A stretch of 62,854 bases of DNA from Methylomonas methanica (lineage in GTDB: Bacteria > Pseudomonadota > Gammaproteobacteria > Methylococcales > Methylomonadaceae), in the NCBI RefSeq assembly GCF_001644035.1, contig NZ_LUUG01000062.1:1-62854 (forward strand), in the 5' to 3' direction. The position numbers and the translations under genes are program-made. Within the stretch, counting starts at the first letter, position 1. Each line of letters opens with the position of its first letter. A model generated the notes under the pieces. That model saw only the letters and a program-made list of their open reading frames with translations, was not told where the DNA came from and did no database searches. This document shows positions 28,011 to 35,533 of this stretch, piece after piece.

Positions 28011-28712
28011 TCAAGCCATATTTGCACATTGACTCTTGAAGAGGTGAACTTTTTTGCCACTAAACGCGAGCAGCGAAAATGACCCCACAATTAGCAACAA
28101 CAATATCTCTGGCTCAGGAATCACTTGAAGGTATACGCCCCCTACGGACTCACCTGGAACCCCCGTTATGTTACCCCAGCCTTCAACCGCAGCGGATGAA
28201 GGTCTAAAATTGCCGAGTAAATCTATCTCGTCACCATAACTTTTCTGATTCGCTGTTGAACCTGGAGCCCCTGTTTTAAGTATAAAAGTGCTACCAGTGT
28301 CAGTACTCGAAGTGATATCCAGTAAATAGGCATTTTGAATACTACCGAAATAATATTCCGCAGGGGTACTAAAGTAAAATAGGTTCGTTGTCAAATTCAA
28401 GAGTTCACCGTTAGCCCGTTCATTAATAGTAAAAAGCGGATTAAGCCTCGGATCACCGTTGGGAAGGTTCACCATTGGGTTAACGTGGTAGTCACCCTGG
28501 ATACTACCGTTTCCGAAAGCTGCAGTCTGATAATCCGGAGGATTGTTCGGAGGGCTAAATGGATCCTTACACCCCGCTTCATTGCCCGAGCATTGAAAGC
28601 TAACTATAGGCGCCCCAGGATTTGAAATATCAATTTGAAACCTATAGTTACTCGCCGATGCACTGCCTGTTGCCAGAAACAATACCATTATGCCAAATAA
28701 TTTCTTATACAT
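28011..28712 (-). CDS. PEP-CTERM sorting-domain protein
   Basis: 233 residues. Signal peptide at 1-20 (MYKKLFGIMVLFLATGSASA). The body is Ser/Gly/Asn-rich with no known domain. Near the end is VIPEPEILLLLIVGSFSLL followed by a basic GKK: this is the PEP motif, hydrophobic helix and charged tail recognised by exosortase, which moves such proteins to the cell surface in EPS-forming Gram-negatives. Odd: about twelve more residues (to ...CANMA) follow the basic cluster, where the protein would usually stop. The exosortase itself is not here. GC is lower than in the neighbours, and repeats lie on both sides. Confidence 0.88.
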   Translation of the reverse strand: MYKKLFGIMVLFLATGSASASNYRFQIDISNPGAPIVSFQCSGNEAGCKDPFSPPNNPPDYQTAAFGNGSIQGDYHVNPMVNLPNGDPRLNPLFTINERANGELLNLTTNLFYFSTPAEYYFGSIQNAYLLDITSSTDTGSTFILKTGAPGSTANQKSYGDEIDLLGNFRPSSAAVEGWGNITGVPGESVGGVYLQVIPEPEILLLLIVGSFSLLAFSGKKVHLFKSQCANMA

Positions 28713-29040
28713 ATTATTTACCTATTCAATAAATATTAATTTAATTCCCTATCACATACTAATTTTGTCCTGCAACTCTTTGTTCCTTTTGTACAGCCAT
28801 ATTCAACTTTGTTTACTATGCCTCCTATAAAATTTAAGACCTTTCTATTCGTCAAATTACAAATGACAACAGAAGCATAATGTCGAGTATTTTTGCGTAG
28901 TAGATCACGGAATTTATGAATTATCTACTGAGTATTTATGTAGGAATATTTTGTTTTATTGTCATCGGCCTGCATTCAACAGGAGGAAGCCACCGGGTCG
29001 GCGAAGCGGCGCCATCCAGGCAGGAAATCCCTGTGGCAAT

Positions 29041-29140
29041 GCCGTTAAGTGAAGGTTTCACCGTTCGCCCTGAGTTTGTCGACGGGGATGGGCGGTTAAG
29101 CCGTTTATAGTTCGACAAGGTCAGCACGAACGGCTTAACG
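29041..29140. repeat. REP/BIME-like imperfect palindrome
   Basis: The left arm 29061-29082 (CCGTTCGCCCTGAGTTTGTC...) pairs with the right arm 29111-29133 (TTCGACAAGGTCAGCACGAA...); outer bases CCGTTAAG/CTTAACG extend the fold. Elements of this kind (GAGCTTGTCGAA...GAACGG) are scattered in many proteobacterial genomes between genes. It lies in the 773-bp gap 28713-29485, which otherwise holds the PEP-CTERM gene promoter (AT-rich, 28713-28915) and a second repeat. Confidence 0.7.
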
Positions 29141-29227
29141 TAACGCCATTGGGGTGGCCTCTATAGAGAGAAATATTTTCGTAACTATTCTGCAAATCGC
29201 AAAACCCGGCAAGTCGCTGAAAGCTTG

Positions 29228-29322
29228 CCCCCTCTCGTGATTGAGAGGGCTGGGGTGAGGAGAATTAAACTCGCAAGTGCCTTATTTTGATTCCCCTCAC
29301 CCTGCCTCTCCCGCTGGAGAGT
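29228..29322. repeat. Second dispersed inverted repeat (CCCTCTC...GGGGTGAGG type)
   Basis: The left arm (29230-29260, with GAGAGGGCTGGGGTGAGG) is complementary with few mismatches to the right arm (29292-29321, CCCCTCACCCTGCCTCTCCC). The left arm itself holds a small internal hairpin (CCTCTC...GAGAGG). It is a non-coding repeat of a kind common in genomes of this group; no transposase is present. Confidence 0.7.
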
Positions 29323-29402
29323 TGTTGTGCTTCGTGTTGAATAATGACAAATTTTCAAAGCAGATTTGTCAGTGGAGTCCGGCTGCTACGATTTAGCTAC
29401 GG

Positions 29403-29440
29403 CAATAAAAAAGGCCTAAGTGAAAAACACCTAGGCCTTT
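29403..29440 (-). terminator. Intrinsic terminator of deaD
   Basis: A 13-bp stem with one mismatch (29410-29422 with 29428-29440) and loop of five A. On the minus strand it is followed by TTTTTTATTG. It lies 46 bp past the deaD stop codon. Sequence is almost the same as the hairpin at 27771-27801. Confidence 0.8.
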
Positions 29441-29485
29441 GTTAGTTACCGATCTGGCGCGGTGGCAATCGAACCGCGACCTTAT

Positions 29486-31234
29486 TTATTCCGCTTGGTC
29501 TTTGTTTTTGCCGCGTCTTGACGGTGAACCGACCCGTTTTTTGCTTTTGTCTTTTTTTACCAAATCAGGGTCGAATTTGGAAATATCCAAGGGTTTGCCA
29601 ACTACCCGGACTTTTTTCAGAGCCTGGAACAAGTCTTTGGGCATGCCGGCAGGCAACTCTACGGTGCTGTAGTGCTCCTCGATTTTGATGCGGGCGATGT
29701 GGTCGCCGTCTATACCGGTTTCGTTGGCGATGGCGCCGACGATATTGCCGGGTTTTACGCCGTCGCTATGGCCCACTTCGATACGGAAGGTTTCCATTTC
29801 CACCGCGCCGGCGCGGCCTTTTTCCCGTCTCGGGCCTCGTTCACCACGATCATTGCGGTCGGAACGGCCTTTTTCTTCCGCGTCTTTACGTGGTTTCTTG
29901 CTGGGCTCTTTCATTAACAAAGGCGTATCGCCTTGTAACAATTTGGCCAGGGCCGCCGCAACGTCCAATGCCGGTACGTTATGCTCAACCTGATATTGGT
30001 TGATCAATTGGTTGTAAAAGCTGAGTTCCTCGCCGGCCAGGGTGTCGGTAATCCGCTGTTTGAAACGGTTGATGCGCGCGTTGTTAATAAAGTCGGTGGA
30101 AGGCAATTGCATTTCTTCGACTTTTTGTTTAGTGGCTTGCTCGATATTGGCCAGCAGGCGTTTTTCGCGCGGTGAAACAAACAAAATCGCGTCGCCGGTG
30201 CGGCCGGCGCGACCGGTACGGCCGATACGATGGATATATGATTCGGTGTCGTAAGGGATGTCGTAGTTGACGACATGGGTGATACGATCGACGTCCAGGC
30301 CGCGAGCGGCGACGTCAGTGGCGATCAGAATATCCAGTTTGCCGCTTTTCAGATTATCGATGGCGCGCTCGCGCAGGGCTTGCGACATGTCGCCGTTGAT
30401 GGCCGAGGCGGAAAAACCGCGCGCTTCCAATTTTTCGGCTACTTCGATGGTAGCGGTTTTGGTTCTGACGAAAATAATCATGCCGTCGAAGTTTTCCGCT
30501 TCCAAAATCCGGGTCAGGGCGTCCATTTTGTGCACACCGCTGACAAACCAGTAGCGTTGGCGAATATTGGCGGCGGTGGCTGTTTTGACCTTGATCGTAA
30601 CTTGTTCGGGATTGTTCAGGTATTTCTGCGCAATTTTGCGAATCTCGGTCGGCATGGTGGCCGAGAACAGCGCGGTTTGACGTGTGGATGGGGTCTGTTC
30701 CAGAATCCATTCCACATCGTCGATAAAACCCATCCGCAACATTTCATCGGCTTCGTCCAGTACCAGTGTGGTGAGTTGGTCCAGCTTAAGTGTGCCGCGA
30801 CGCATATGGTCCATAACCCGGCCGGGTGTGCCGACCACGACATGGGCGCCGCGACTCAACTGGCGCAACTGGCTGGTGTAATCCTGGCCGCCGTAGATTG
30901 GTAATACGTGAAAGCCTTTAATATGCGCGGCATAACTTTGAAACGCCTCGGCAACCTGTATCGCTAACTCGCGGGTTGGGGCTAGCACCAAAGCTTGCGG
31001 GTCTTTTTGATTAAGATTGATACGTGACAAAATCGGTAAGGCGAATGCGGCGGTTTTGCCGGTACCGGTTTGCGCTTGGCCCAACACATCGCGACCAGCC
31101 ATCACGAACGGAATAATCTGTGCTTGAATCGGAGAAGGCGTTTCGTAACCGACACTTTCCAGCGCTTTTAATATGGGGTCTGAAAGCGATAAATCTTTAA
31201 AGGAAGGCGTGGCGGAGGAGGGGGTGTCGGACAT
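29486..31234 (-). CDS. deaD: DEAD-box ATP-dependent RNA helicase (DeaD/CsdA)
   Basis: 582 residues. Helicase motifs in order: Q motif (FKDLSLSDPILKALESVGYETPSPIQ region), Walker A AQTGTGKT, PTRELA, TPGR, DEAD in LVLDEADEML, SAT, ATDVAARGLDVD and HRIGRTGRAG. A linker rich in K, R and E leads to the C-terminal DbpA-type RNA-binding domain (~480-550, PGNIVGAIANETGIDG) and a basic tail. It unwinds RNA in ribosome assembly and mRNA decay, mostly in the cold. A 5' leader with a hairpin (31264-31290) separates it from the heme A synthase gene. Confidence 0.96.
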   Translation of the reverse strand: MSDTPSSATPSFKDLSLSDPILKALESVGYETPSPIQAQIIPFVMAGRDVLGQAQTGTGKTAAFALPILSRINLNQKDPQALVLAPTRELAIQVAEAFQSYAAHIKGFHVLPIYGGQDYTSQLRQLSRGAHVVVGTPGRVMDHMRRGTLKLDQLTTLVLDEADEMLRMGFIDDVEWILEQTPSTRQTALFSATMPTEIRKIAQKYLNNPEQVTIKVKTATAANIRQRYWFVSGVHKMDALTRILEAENFDGMIIFVRTKTATIEVAEKLEARGFSASAINGDMSQALRERAIDNLKSGKLDILIATDVAARGLDVDRITHVVNYDIPYDTESYIHRIGRTGRAGRTGDAILFVSPREKRLLANIEQATKQKVEEMQLPSTDFINNARINRFKQRITDTLAGEELSFYNQLINQYQVEHNVPALDVAAALAKLLQGDTPLLMKEPSKKPRKDAEEKGRSDRNDRGERGPRREKGRAGAVEMETFRIEVGHSDGVKPGNIVGAIANETGIDGDHIARIKIEEHYSTVELPAGMPKDLFQALKKVRVVGKPLDISKFDPDLVKKDKSKKRVGSPSRRGKNKDQAE

Positions 31235-31263
31235 TAATAATACCTGTAGAAAAAAAGAGAGTT

Positions 31264-31290
31264 GCCGGCCATGGGCTAGCTATGCCCGGC
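31264..31290 (-). terminator. Hairpin in the deaD leader or terminator of the upstream gene
   Basis: 9-bp arms with one mismatch (31264-31272 GCCGGCCAT and 31282-31290 ATGCCCGGC). On the minus strand the hairpin is followed, after 7 bases, by a run of T. It may end transcription from the heme A synthase gene, or act as an attenuator in the deaD leader. Confidence 0.45.
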
Positions 31291-31355
31291 ATTGTATCGC
31301 AACTTGGCTCGATATTGCTTAACTTATTGATAATTACCGTAAAATCCTGGCTTGT

Positions 31356-32330
31356 CTAGCTTGCTTTCCGGGAAGAGTAATTTAAGCAAATAAAGATGAA
31401 AAATTGCGCGCCAAAAATCAGATTAGCCATTAACAGATGTACCGGTTGAGCGACGGCGGGAAAACCCAGTCTGTCGAGGCTGACGCCTGCCAAAATGGCG
31501 GTAACGATCAATCCCATTAACACATAAGCGGTGCGCAACAGCAGGCTACGTTTGTCGGCTTGCTGATAAATTTTCCAGGCCAGCCAGAGGTTGGTAAACA
31601 AAATGATCGATGAAAAAGACCGGTGAATATAAAAAATGATCGGAAAACTATCACGCCAATATTGCCTGTCGATGTAGCTGTGCTCATGGGCGATGTAATC
31701 CACTGCTTCCCTGACTTGGGTGCCCATTGCCACTTGCAACAAGGTCATGGCCATGGCAATTTTTAACACCAAAGCAAAGCGCGGTGTCAGCCAATGGCTG
31801 TCGATGGCTTCCAGGAGTGGTTTTTGCGATCTGGCAATGGCGTAGATGAGTAGCGCAACGATAAACAGGGCCAGCAGCATGTGCAGCGTTATCATTAATG
31901 GCTTCAGGTTGCTTGCTACCACGGCTGAACCCAGCCAACCCTGAAACCCGACCAGCAGAAAGACCGATAACGCTAAATAAAAAATCGCTTTGTCGGCTTT
32001 CAGATAAACCCGCGATGTCCAGGCGGTGAGAAAAATCAGAAAACCGATAGTCACGCCGACCAGGCGATTAGTGTATTCGGTCCAGGTTTTTACAGGGTTG
32101 AAGGCGGTGCTTTCATAACCGCGCGCAGCATAAATTTCGTGGTAGTTGGGTGGCAGTTGTGATTCGTGAGTGGGGGGAACCCATTGCCCGAAGCAGGTCG
32201 GCCAGTCCGGACAACCCATACCGGCTCCTGAGGCCCGGACAATGCCGCCGACCAGAATCACAAAATACACGGCAAAGATGGTAAGCGTACCTAAGCGGCG
32301 AAAACGGGCGGCGTCTTGGGCGTCTATCAT
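31356..32330 (-). CDS. Heme A synthase (COX15/CtaA family)
   Basis: 324 residues from ATG at 32328-32330; a TTG at 32348 would add six residues and overlap the HDOD stop. Eight membrane helices are predicted, with family motifs GGIVRASGAGMGCPDWPTCFG near the start and EYTNRLVG, HMLLA and HRSFSSIILF carrying the haem-binding His. It oxidises haem O to haem A in the inner membrane for aa3-type oxidases. The farnesyltransferase (ctaB) and oxidase genes are not in the window. It follows the HDOD gene by 14 bp, so it is in an operon with ygfZ and HDOD. Confidence 0.93.
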   Translation of the reverse strand: MIDAQDAARFRRLGTLTIFAVYFVILVGGIVRASGAGMGCPDWPTCFGQWVPPTHESQLPPNYHEIYAARGYESTAFNPVKTWTEYTNRLVGVTIGFLIFLTAWTSRVYLKADKAIFYLALSVFLLVGFQGWLGSAVVASNLKPLMITLHMLLALFIVALLIYAIARSQKPLLEAIDSHWLTPRFALVLKIAMAMTLLQVAMGTQVREAVDYIAHEHSYIDRQYWRDSFPIIFYIHRSFSSIILFTNLWLAWKIYQQADKRSLLLRTAYVLMGLIVTAILAGVSLDRLGFPAVAQPVHLLMANLIFGAQFFIFICLNYSSRKAS

Positions 32331-32344
32331 ATGGTTTTTTTGTC

Positions 32345-33187
32345 TCAAAGGAACATTGAGTGGGCGAGTTCGATCTCTTCCGAGACTCCTTCAATTTCCA
32401 AAATTTCGGTATCGGGTTGGATACCCAACTTAACGAAGGCAGGTACGGTGTTCCAATCGACGCGGCAGGCAGGGTGATCGGTGCCGGCGATGCTTTGCAG
32501 AAACGCGACTTGCACTAAATCGACATAATCGGCTTTAGAGCCTGAGTCGCGCTGAAAATCCACATACTCGGAAGGCACCAGTTTAAGTTCTTCCGGGAAA
32601 TTCCAGGTATTCATGATCAACTTACCGACATGCGGGTGGGCTTTTTCCAGCAGCTTGTCTAATCGGGATGGGCTGTCTCTAAACTCCGGAATTTTCTCGA
32701 CCAGTGTGAGTATCGGCAATTTACCGATTTGATGGATCAGGCCGGCCAGCATGGCTTCATCGGCGTTTAAATGCGGCACGAATGCAGCCAACGCGCGGCT
32801 GATCGCGGAGACATTGACGCCTTGCTCCCAGGTGCTGCGGAAATAGCCTTCCAGCAACGCCGTGGTAGGGGTAAACATTTGCTGCATGATCAAACTGGTG
32901 ATCAGTGTGCGAATGGTGTTATTGCCGAGCCGGGTTACGGCCATTTGAATATTTTTGATTTCCATGGTGCCGCGATACAACGGGCTGTTGGCAACTTGTA
33001 TCAAACGGGCGGAAATGGCGGCGTCGGTCGCGATGATCTCGGCCAAACTTTGCGCAGTGGCATCGCCTTTACTGACAGCATCGCGGACTTTGATGGCTAC
33101 ATCCGGCAAGGTAGGCAGGATTAATCGGTTGGCGTCCAGTTCCGCTTGCACATGGACTAAAAAGTCTTGAACAGATTTGAATTGCAT
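32345..33187 (-). CDS. HDOD-domain protein
   Basis: 280 residues. HDOD features: LPTLPDVAIKVRDAVSKGDA, AAISARLIQVANSPLY, IQMAVTRLGNNTIRTL, AGLIHQIGKLPILTLVEK. No attached output domain. It lies between ygfZ (14 bp upstream) and the heme A synthase gene on the same strand. HDOD proteins act in regulation and bind partner proteins; the operon gives no clear role. It has little visible similarity to the two other HDOD proteins outside the core, so these are not recent copies. Confidence 0.93.
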   Translation of the reverse strand: MQFKSVQDFLVHVQAELDANRLILPTLPDVAIKVRDAVSKGDATAQSLAEIIATDAAISARLIQVANSPLYRGTMEIKNIQMAVTRLGNNTIRTLITSLIMQQMFTPTTALLEGYFRSTWEQGVNVSAISRALAAFVPHLNADEAMLAGLIHQIGKLPILTLVEKIPEFRDSPSRLDKLLEKAHPHVGKLIMNTWNFPEELKLVPSEYVDFQRDSGSKADYVDLVQVAFLQSIAGTDHPACRVDWNTVPAFVKLGIQPDTEILEIEGVSEEIELAHSMFL

Positions 33188-33201
33188 GGATTAAATTTCC
33201 G

Positions 33202-34155
33202 CTATTGATCCGAAATTATCGCGATAGGCGTACGATAGTCGTCATCAAGTATAAGGTGTTTTGGCAGTCCATCAACTATTTGCAGGACGAGCAGCGCACG
33301 GTTTATTCCGGTCCAGACAGCGTGAGTCAGTACGCACCCCATATTTTGCTGAGAACTGCCGTTCAACACCTTACAGCCGTTAATGATACCGTTCGGTGAT
33401 TGTTGGCATTCGGCAATAAACAGCGCGCGTTTGACTTTGCCCAAATAGTGACTGCGGGCCACGATTTCCTGGCCTGTATAACAGCCTTTACTAAAACTGA
33501 TGCCGCCAAGCTGGTCAATACCCAACATCTGCGGAATATGTTGTTCCGATTGGCTAATATCGAACCAAGGCAGGGCAGTGGAGATGTCCTGATAGCGCCA
33601 CTCGTCCAGGCTGCCGGATTCGAAATCGTGTCGGCTGCGTAGTAATCCGGTAAATTCATTAATCTGATCAGACGTACCCAGCATCAGGTGACGCGGTGCC
33701 CCTGGTAACTTAATGGTCGTTAACGGTATTTGCCCGATTGCAAAATTGTCTGTTGGAACGTCAAATTCAGGCGAAAGACCCGATATGCCCAGGATATGCA
33801 GGTTTCCGGTTTGATCATGCAATTTTGCATCGGCTCGCAACACGTACATCCGCAATTTTTTTAACACGGTGTCGAGCAAGTCCGCAGGCAGTATCAGGTA
33901 AAAAGACGCTAGCGATTTAACCACCAACAGCGTACTGATGACACGGCCTTTGGCGTTACAGAATCCGGCTATACTGGCTTGCGATGCCGATAAATCGTTA
34001 ATATTGCATGTTAACTGGCCTTGTAAGAGTTTTGCGGCATCCTGACCGTAAACTTCTATGAGGCTCAGGCCGGTGGATGCGAATACTTTTCTGGGTAAAG
34101 CAAATGCACTGGGTTCGCTAAAAGCGTTAGTGTTATCTGTCCGGTCTTCAAGCAT
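33202..34155 (-). CDS. ygfZ: Folate-binding protein YgfZ (Fe-S cluster repair)
   Basis: 317 residues. The signature KGCYTGQEIVARSHYLGKVKR includes the conserved Cys. YgfZ is a tetrahydrofolate-binding relative of the glycine-cleavage T protein and helps repair or mature some Fe-S enzymes (MiaB among them). The N-terminal half (GQDAAKLLQGQLTCNINDL, GFCNAKGRVIS) also fits. It is first of the minus-strand group ygfZ-HDOD-heme A synthase and divergent from a YgfX-like gene (77-bp gap), the same pairing seen in other gammaproteobacteria. Confidence 0.95.
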   Translation of the reverse strand: MLEDRTDNTNAFSEPSAFALPRKVFASTGLSLIEVYGQDAAKLLQGQLTCNINDLSASQASIAGFCNAKGRVISTLLVVKSLASFYLILPADLLDTVLKKLRMYVLRADAKLHDQTGNLHILGISGLSPEFDVPTDNFAIGQIPLTTIKLPGAPRHLMLGTSDQINEFTGLLRSRHDFESGSLDEWRYQDISTALPWFDISQSEQHIPQMLGIDQLGGISFSKGCYTGQEIVARSHYLGKVKRALFIAECQQSPNGIINGCKVLNGSSQQNMGCVLTHAVWTGINRALLVLQIVDGLPKHLILDDDYRTPIAIISDQ

Positions 34156-34232
34156 GGCGGCAAGGTTTGTAGGAATACATGAACATAATTTAGCAGGGTA
34201 GTTTACCTTAGCGCGAAAAAGGTGCGGCGATT

Positions 34233-34664
34233 GTGTCGAAAAATCTTGAACAGAGCATGAATTTTACAGTGGGGCGATCAGGGATGCTGATATTCATCGT
34301 TAGCGCCATCCACGCGGTGACGCTGGTGGCATGTTGGTTAAACGCGCTACCGATACCTTACAAAGGCTTGCTAACGATGGCAGTATTATTAAGCTGGCGA
34401 AGCAATATGGCATCCGGCGAAATTGGCATCGCTTATCTGCGCTATACTCCTAAGCATGGATGGTCGCTGCTTGGAAATGGCGATCATTACCAGTCTATCG
34501 AGATTCAAGCGTCAACTGTGGTAACCGGATTACTAATCGCGCTGCATTGGGTGCATGATAAAGGGAGGCGTCAATCGATGATAATTCCAAAAGATGCAAT
34601 GAGTAACAACGATTACCGCAAACTCTCGGTTTGTTTAATTATTTCAGGTCATGGTCATGGTTGA
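34233..34664 (+). CDS. YgfX-like inner-membrane protein
   Basis: 143 residues from GTG 34233. Two hydrophobic stretches near residues 17-37 and 43-57, then a soluble part ending with IIPKDAMSNNDYRKLSVCL, the typical end of YgfX (CptA) proteins. In E. coli ygfX sits next to sdhE (ygfY) and near ygfZ; here ygfZ is divergent at 77 bp but sdhE is absent from the spot. The stop overlaps the next ATG (TGATG), so it is coupled to the HDOD gene. The assignment is based on motif and context, and is moderate. Confidence 0.7.
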   Translation: MSKNLEQSMNFTVGRSGMLIFIVSAIHAVTLVACWLNALPIPYKGLLTMAVLLSWRSNMASGEIGIAYLRYTPKHGWSLLGNGDHYQSIEIQASTVVTGLLIALHWVHDKGRRQSMIIPKDAMSNNDYRKLSVCLIISGHGHG

Positions 34665-35533
34665 TGAATGCCGATGTAAAGCAAACAATTGAACTGCAAA
34701 TGAGTTCGCTGAAAAACTTGCCGGTTTTGCCCGAGGCGAGTTTGCGAATTCTGGATGCTATTAACACGCCGGACATACCCATAGAAAAACTGGCGGATGC
34801 CTTATCGTTATCACCTAGTTTAGTCGCCAGATTGCTTGGATTAGCGAATTCGGCCTATTTTGCCCGAGGCAGAAATGTCTCCGACATTCGTACTGCCATT
34901 TTTCAGGTCCTGGGCCTGGATTTAGTTAAAGCCTTGGCAATGGCAATTATTTTTAATGTCCAATTTGATACGCGTAAATGCCAAGGATTCGACGCCGAGT
35001 ATTTTTGGATACGCTCATTAACAACAGCGGTATCCGCGCAAAAATTGGCAGCTGAAGTCCCGCAATTGCGCGAGTTTACGCCATCGACTATTTATTCAGG
35101 CGGGTTGTTGCTGAATATCGGCATACTGGTGCTCGGCTATTTGCAACCCGAAGAGCTGCATGACATCTTTGTCGAGAGCAAAAAGACTCGCTTGTCGGTG
35201 AGCGAGGGAATTTCTCGACAAATGAGGCAGAGCCATTATCAAATAGGTCATTTTTTATTGCATAAATGGCATTTGCCGGCTTTGTATCAGCTTCTATTAC
35301 AAAATTATGAAAATAAGGATTTTGAGGGTACAGAGCTGCCCTTATTGATTTTATTGAGGATTTGTGAGCGGCTAAGCGCAATCGTGATTGCCGGCGAGCC
35401 TATTAATCTGCAAGAGATTGAGCCGGAATGTCGGAAAATTGAGTTACCCTTGGAAAATATACGTGAGCTAGCCGAACAACTGGCAGAAAATCAGCCTGCC
35501 ATGCAAAAACTTGCAGCCATCATGGGGAATTGA
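34664..35533 (+). CDS. HDOD-domain protein
   Basis: 289 residues from ATG 34664, which shares bases with the ygfX stop; a TTG at 34631 is less likely. HDOD core: KNLPVLPEASLRILDAINTP, LSPSLVARLLGLANSAYFAR, IFQVLGLDLVKALAMAI, YSGGLLLNIGILVLGYLQPE. It is followed with a 1-base overlap by a diguanylate cyclase gene, so the pair is translated together. HDOD plus GGDEF as adjacent genes is a common signalling pair; the HDOD protein probably binds or is controlled by the cyclase. Confidence 0.93.
   Translation: MNADVKQTIELQMSSLKNLPVLPEASLRILDAINTPDIPIEKLADALSLSPSLVARLLGLANSAYFARGRNVSDIRTAIFQVLGLDLVKALAMAIIFNVQFDTRKCQGFDAEYFWIRSLTTAVSAQKLAAEVPQLREFTPSTIYSGGLLLNIGILVLGYLQPEELHDIFVESKKTRLSVSEGISRQMRQSHYQIGHFLLHKWHLPALYQLLLQNYENKDFEGTELPLLILLRICERLSAIVIAGEPINLQEIEPECRKIELPLENIRELAEQLAENQPAMQKLAAIMGN

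Noticed and set aside
28916..29110. A 64-codon frame starting MNYLLSIYVGIFCFIVIG
   Set aside because: Its second half is made by the REP-like repeat, and there is no good ribosome site.
29447..29480. tRNA-like end (GGTTCGATT...CGCGCCA on the minus strand)
   Set aside because: The T stem does not pair and no acceptor or anticodon arm can be built.
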